The notes below the pieces were generated by a model. That model was given only the letters and a program-made list of their open reading frames with translations. It was not told the origin of the DNA and ran no database searches. The translations under genes and the position numbers were made by a program. This document shows, one piece after another, positions 61,801 to 64,000 of a stretch of DNA of 64,000 nucleotides. The stretch covers positions 32,819,230 through 32,883,229 of the forward strand of contig NC_088677.1 in NCBI RefSeq assembly GCF_950023065.1. The letters are read 5' to 3'. Each line of letters opens with the position of its first letter. Positions within the stretch are counted from its first letter, which is position 1. Source of the DNA: Planococcus citri (taxonomy: Eukaryota; Arthropoda; Insecta; Hemiptera; Pseudococcidae).

Positions 61801-62239
61801 TAAAAAATGGTGAGATTTTTTTTTATCGGTGTTGAATTTCTTACTATAGGTGATTTCAAAGTCTGTGTAGAGAATATTTGCCTATTGCACAGGGTGTTTT
61901 AAAGGTTTCAAGGTGAGTTTTTTTGGTGAGTTTTTCTCTCAAGAAATGAAAATGAGATATTTCAAGTTGATTTCAAAACAGGAGTTAATTGAGAAGATAT
62001 GATCTTTTAAAAATAATGAAGATATTAATTGATACAGTAAACGATTCAACATATTAATCAACAAGTTAACCTCTCGGTATTTCAGTCATTCAGGAGTCAA
62101 TTCACTTACATAATTTTTCAACCAAAGGCATGAAAACCTATACTTAGGGTAGCTCCTGAAAAAATTTCAGCTGCTCAAACAGAAAATTTAGAAATAGTCC
62201 AAAAAATGCATAAATTGATGGAAAAATTAAATTATTATT
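58891..62239. other. AT-rich sequence, no gene seen
   Basis: Frames of 60-78 codons here show no recognisable motif or splice context. No clear repeat is seen. Confidence 0.45.
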
Positions 62240-62650
62240 TTAGAAAATCGAACCCTCAATGAAATACCTGGTTAAATTTTTGATTAAATGGAGGGCTTCT
62301 TCTTTTAATAGAGTTGACAAATAACTGTGTTTTCTCTCAGCCAGAATCTTGGTATTATTGTGAATGTTCTTCACATAGATATTTTGGAAATTTAGCCAAT
62401 CTTTATTGAGCTTTGGTAATTCTAAATCTTGAAGATGGTCGTGTTTTTTCTGAATTAGCAAATTTCTTATATTTTGATATACTGCATTGAAGTTGGATTG
62501 AATACCTATCTTCAATGTTATCATCTGCTCTGGAGCATGCTAATAAATTTCTGGCGACATCATCAAATTTGATTTTCAAGTAGGGTATGTCTCGCAGTTC
62601 CACATCAATGATTTCAGGGATTGGTACAACTGAATCAATGTCGAACTTTC
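62240..62650 (-). pseudogene. Broken Pao/BEL-like retrotransposon gag fragment
   Basis: Two overlapping minus-strand frames (62603-62403 and 62524-62240) look like one protein split by a frameshift near 62520. The second contains LELPKL, W-x2-F, KNIHNN and a YLSTLLKEEALHLIKNL block. This order resembles the gag domain of Pao/BEL LTR elements (DUF1759: LPKF...W..F...IH.N...YL...L.GEA...I..L). No protease, reverse transcriptase or LTR is visible, so it is an old fragment. The assignment rests on motif resemblance only. Confidence 0.45.
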
Positions 62651-62668
62651 AAAGAATGCTAGGTAATA

Positions 62669-63076
62669 GAGCTGAAAACGGTACTTGCTGACAGCGGGTA
62701 ACTACTGTACCCGTATTGTAAATTCTCGCTTCTCGCTAGTAGCGGGTAGCGAGTTGAAAAAATGCCGCACCGGTTCAAATTATAACTAGTAGCACATTGA
62801 ATGCGTAGCGGGTGTACCAGCATGACATCATCATTGTCATCAATCATGTCAAACTTCAATCACACATACAAACGACAGGTGTCGAAGCGTAACTCCTCCC
62901 ACTTACGCGCATTATCAAATTTTGGGGTGTGTGTGCAGACCAAGTGCGAAAACATTTGGGTTGTGCTCGCTATACGCTACTATCTATACCCGAATCAACC
63001 TGATACAACCACTAGCGGGTTTAGCTGGTATTTTAACCAGATACAGGTTAGCGGGTAGCGTAACTGTTTTCAGCTC
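62669..63076. mobile_element. 408-bp MITE with TA duplication and repeated GCGGGTA words
   Basis: Ends GAGCTGAAAACGGTAC and the complement of GAGCTGAAAACAGTTAC, with TA at 62667-62668 and 63077-63078. GCGGGTA or its complement (TACCCG) recurs about six times inside. No transposase. It sits just upstream (minus sense) of the gag fragment. Confidence 0.7.
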
Positions 63077-63870
63077 TACTAAGTAAGATGTTCAATACAT
63101 TTTGATTATTTATATTTGTTGAAGTCAAAATTGAGGAGCTATTTGTATGTACCATCGTCGTTGGCTAAAATGTCATCATTGAGAAAAACATCATCGTTGT
63201 CGTCGTCATTAACAGGATTGCTGTGTCTTTCAGCAGATTCAGACATTACAACTGATTTTATCTGGTTCATAGAGGATCATGAAAATAGTGATAACTATGT
63301 GGACTGTATATGTATATCAAATCCTAACCAATACCATCTTCCCCTTTTCTGTCAACATTGGGTCCTAAAATGAGATTGGACTTGATTTAGAAACCAGAAA
63401 TCAATAATAATCAGTCATTAATATTTTTGAAAATTTTCAAAAAATTCAAAGCCTCGCACAGCCCTCAATTTTCAGTTATGGCAAATGAAATTTTTCTTGA
63501 GAACCACCCTATGAGTTTCCAGGCTTTAACAACAAAAAAAAACATCTTGCGCAGTTCGCAAGATCAACCGACTTTGCTCTAAATATACCCCAGTAATTTA
63601 CCAACATTTATCTCAGTAATTTACCAGACATAACTTAAAAATTTACCAATTTATCAAAATGCGCGGAAGTACCCAAATTTACCGATTTAATGAATACGAA
63701 AAGTCGAAAACATCGACAAAATAAAATAGTCAATCATAAGTAGCCATCATATTACACTTTTATGAAATTGATTTTCAAATAAAAATTAGCGTACTTATGA
63801 AGACGTTACCGTCATATTACAAGTGGAATAATATATCAGGAAAATTGTTGACAAAAAACAAAATTATTAC

Positions 63871-64000
63871 CGAAATTTACCAATTTACCGAAATTTAGCT
63901 ATTTACCAAAATTTACCAATTTACCTATTTACCGAAATTTACCTATTTACCGAAATTTACCTATTTACCGAAATTTACCTATTTACTGAAATTTACCTAT
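63871..64000. repeat. 18-bp tandem array running off the window
   Basis: Copies of GAAATTTACCTATTTACC, nearly perfect in the last ~90 bp, preceded by looser TTTACCAATTTACC text from about 63590. The array continues beyond the right edge. Confidence 0.85.

Noticed and set aside
63139..63246. Minus-strand 35-residue acidic frame (Asp/Asn-rich)
   Set aside because: Too short and low-complexity. It might be the start of the nearby retrotransposon frame but there is no supporting motif.

Overview
The window looks like a piece of an arthropod nuclear genome, most likely an insect. It is AT-rich, has GT-AG introns up to about 20 kb, and carries many small transposon remnants. The frequent TAGGTA/TACCTA words resemble sternorrhynchan hemipterans such as mealybugs and aphids, but that is only an impression.

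One gene dominates. A calbindin-32 (Cbp53E/calretinin-type) gene with six EF-hands runs on the minus strand from the start codon at 54943 to the stop at 8132. I could trace eleven coding exons by eye. All junctions are GT-AG, all phases agree, and the sum is 948 nt (315 residues plus stop). The start codon lies 5 nt inside its exon, directly behind a good splice acceptor, so an upstream non-coding exon and the promoter should lie to the right of 54948, possibly outside the window. At the far left a plus-strand gene ends at 447. Its last exon encodes a six-cysteine (ShK-like) tail and is followed by AATAAA. The two genes converge, with 4.4 kb of repeats and a TTAA-flanked element between them.

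Region by region: 290-447 is the last exon of the Cys-rich gene; 1374-4686 is a long palindrome with a 200-N assembly gap; 5819-6616 is a piggyBac-type MITE; 8132-54943 is calbindin-32. Its introns hold inverted-repeat elements (17820-18535, 18577-19048, 20172-20966, 49182-49679), a jockey-like LINE broken up by a SINE and three short DNA elements (31036-33440), and two more long palindromes (43345-46373 and 52618-53919). They also hold a 294-bp tandem duplication (48281-48868). Upstream of the gene are a roughly 60-bp minisatellite (57597-58470), a GATC-rich tract (58505-58890), a broken Pao/BEL-like gag fragment (62240-62650), a 408-bp MITE (62669-63076) and an 18-bp tandem array running off the right edge.

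The most unusual observation is that the three long palindromes, though different in sequence, share one plan: arms of roughly 0.3-1.1 kb built from tandem subunits of about 131-139 bp, each subunit carrying one G/C-rich run. This may be an undescribed class of foldback repeat. I saw no CRISPR array, rRNA gene, functional tRNA or prokaryotic system.
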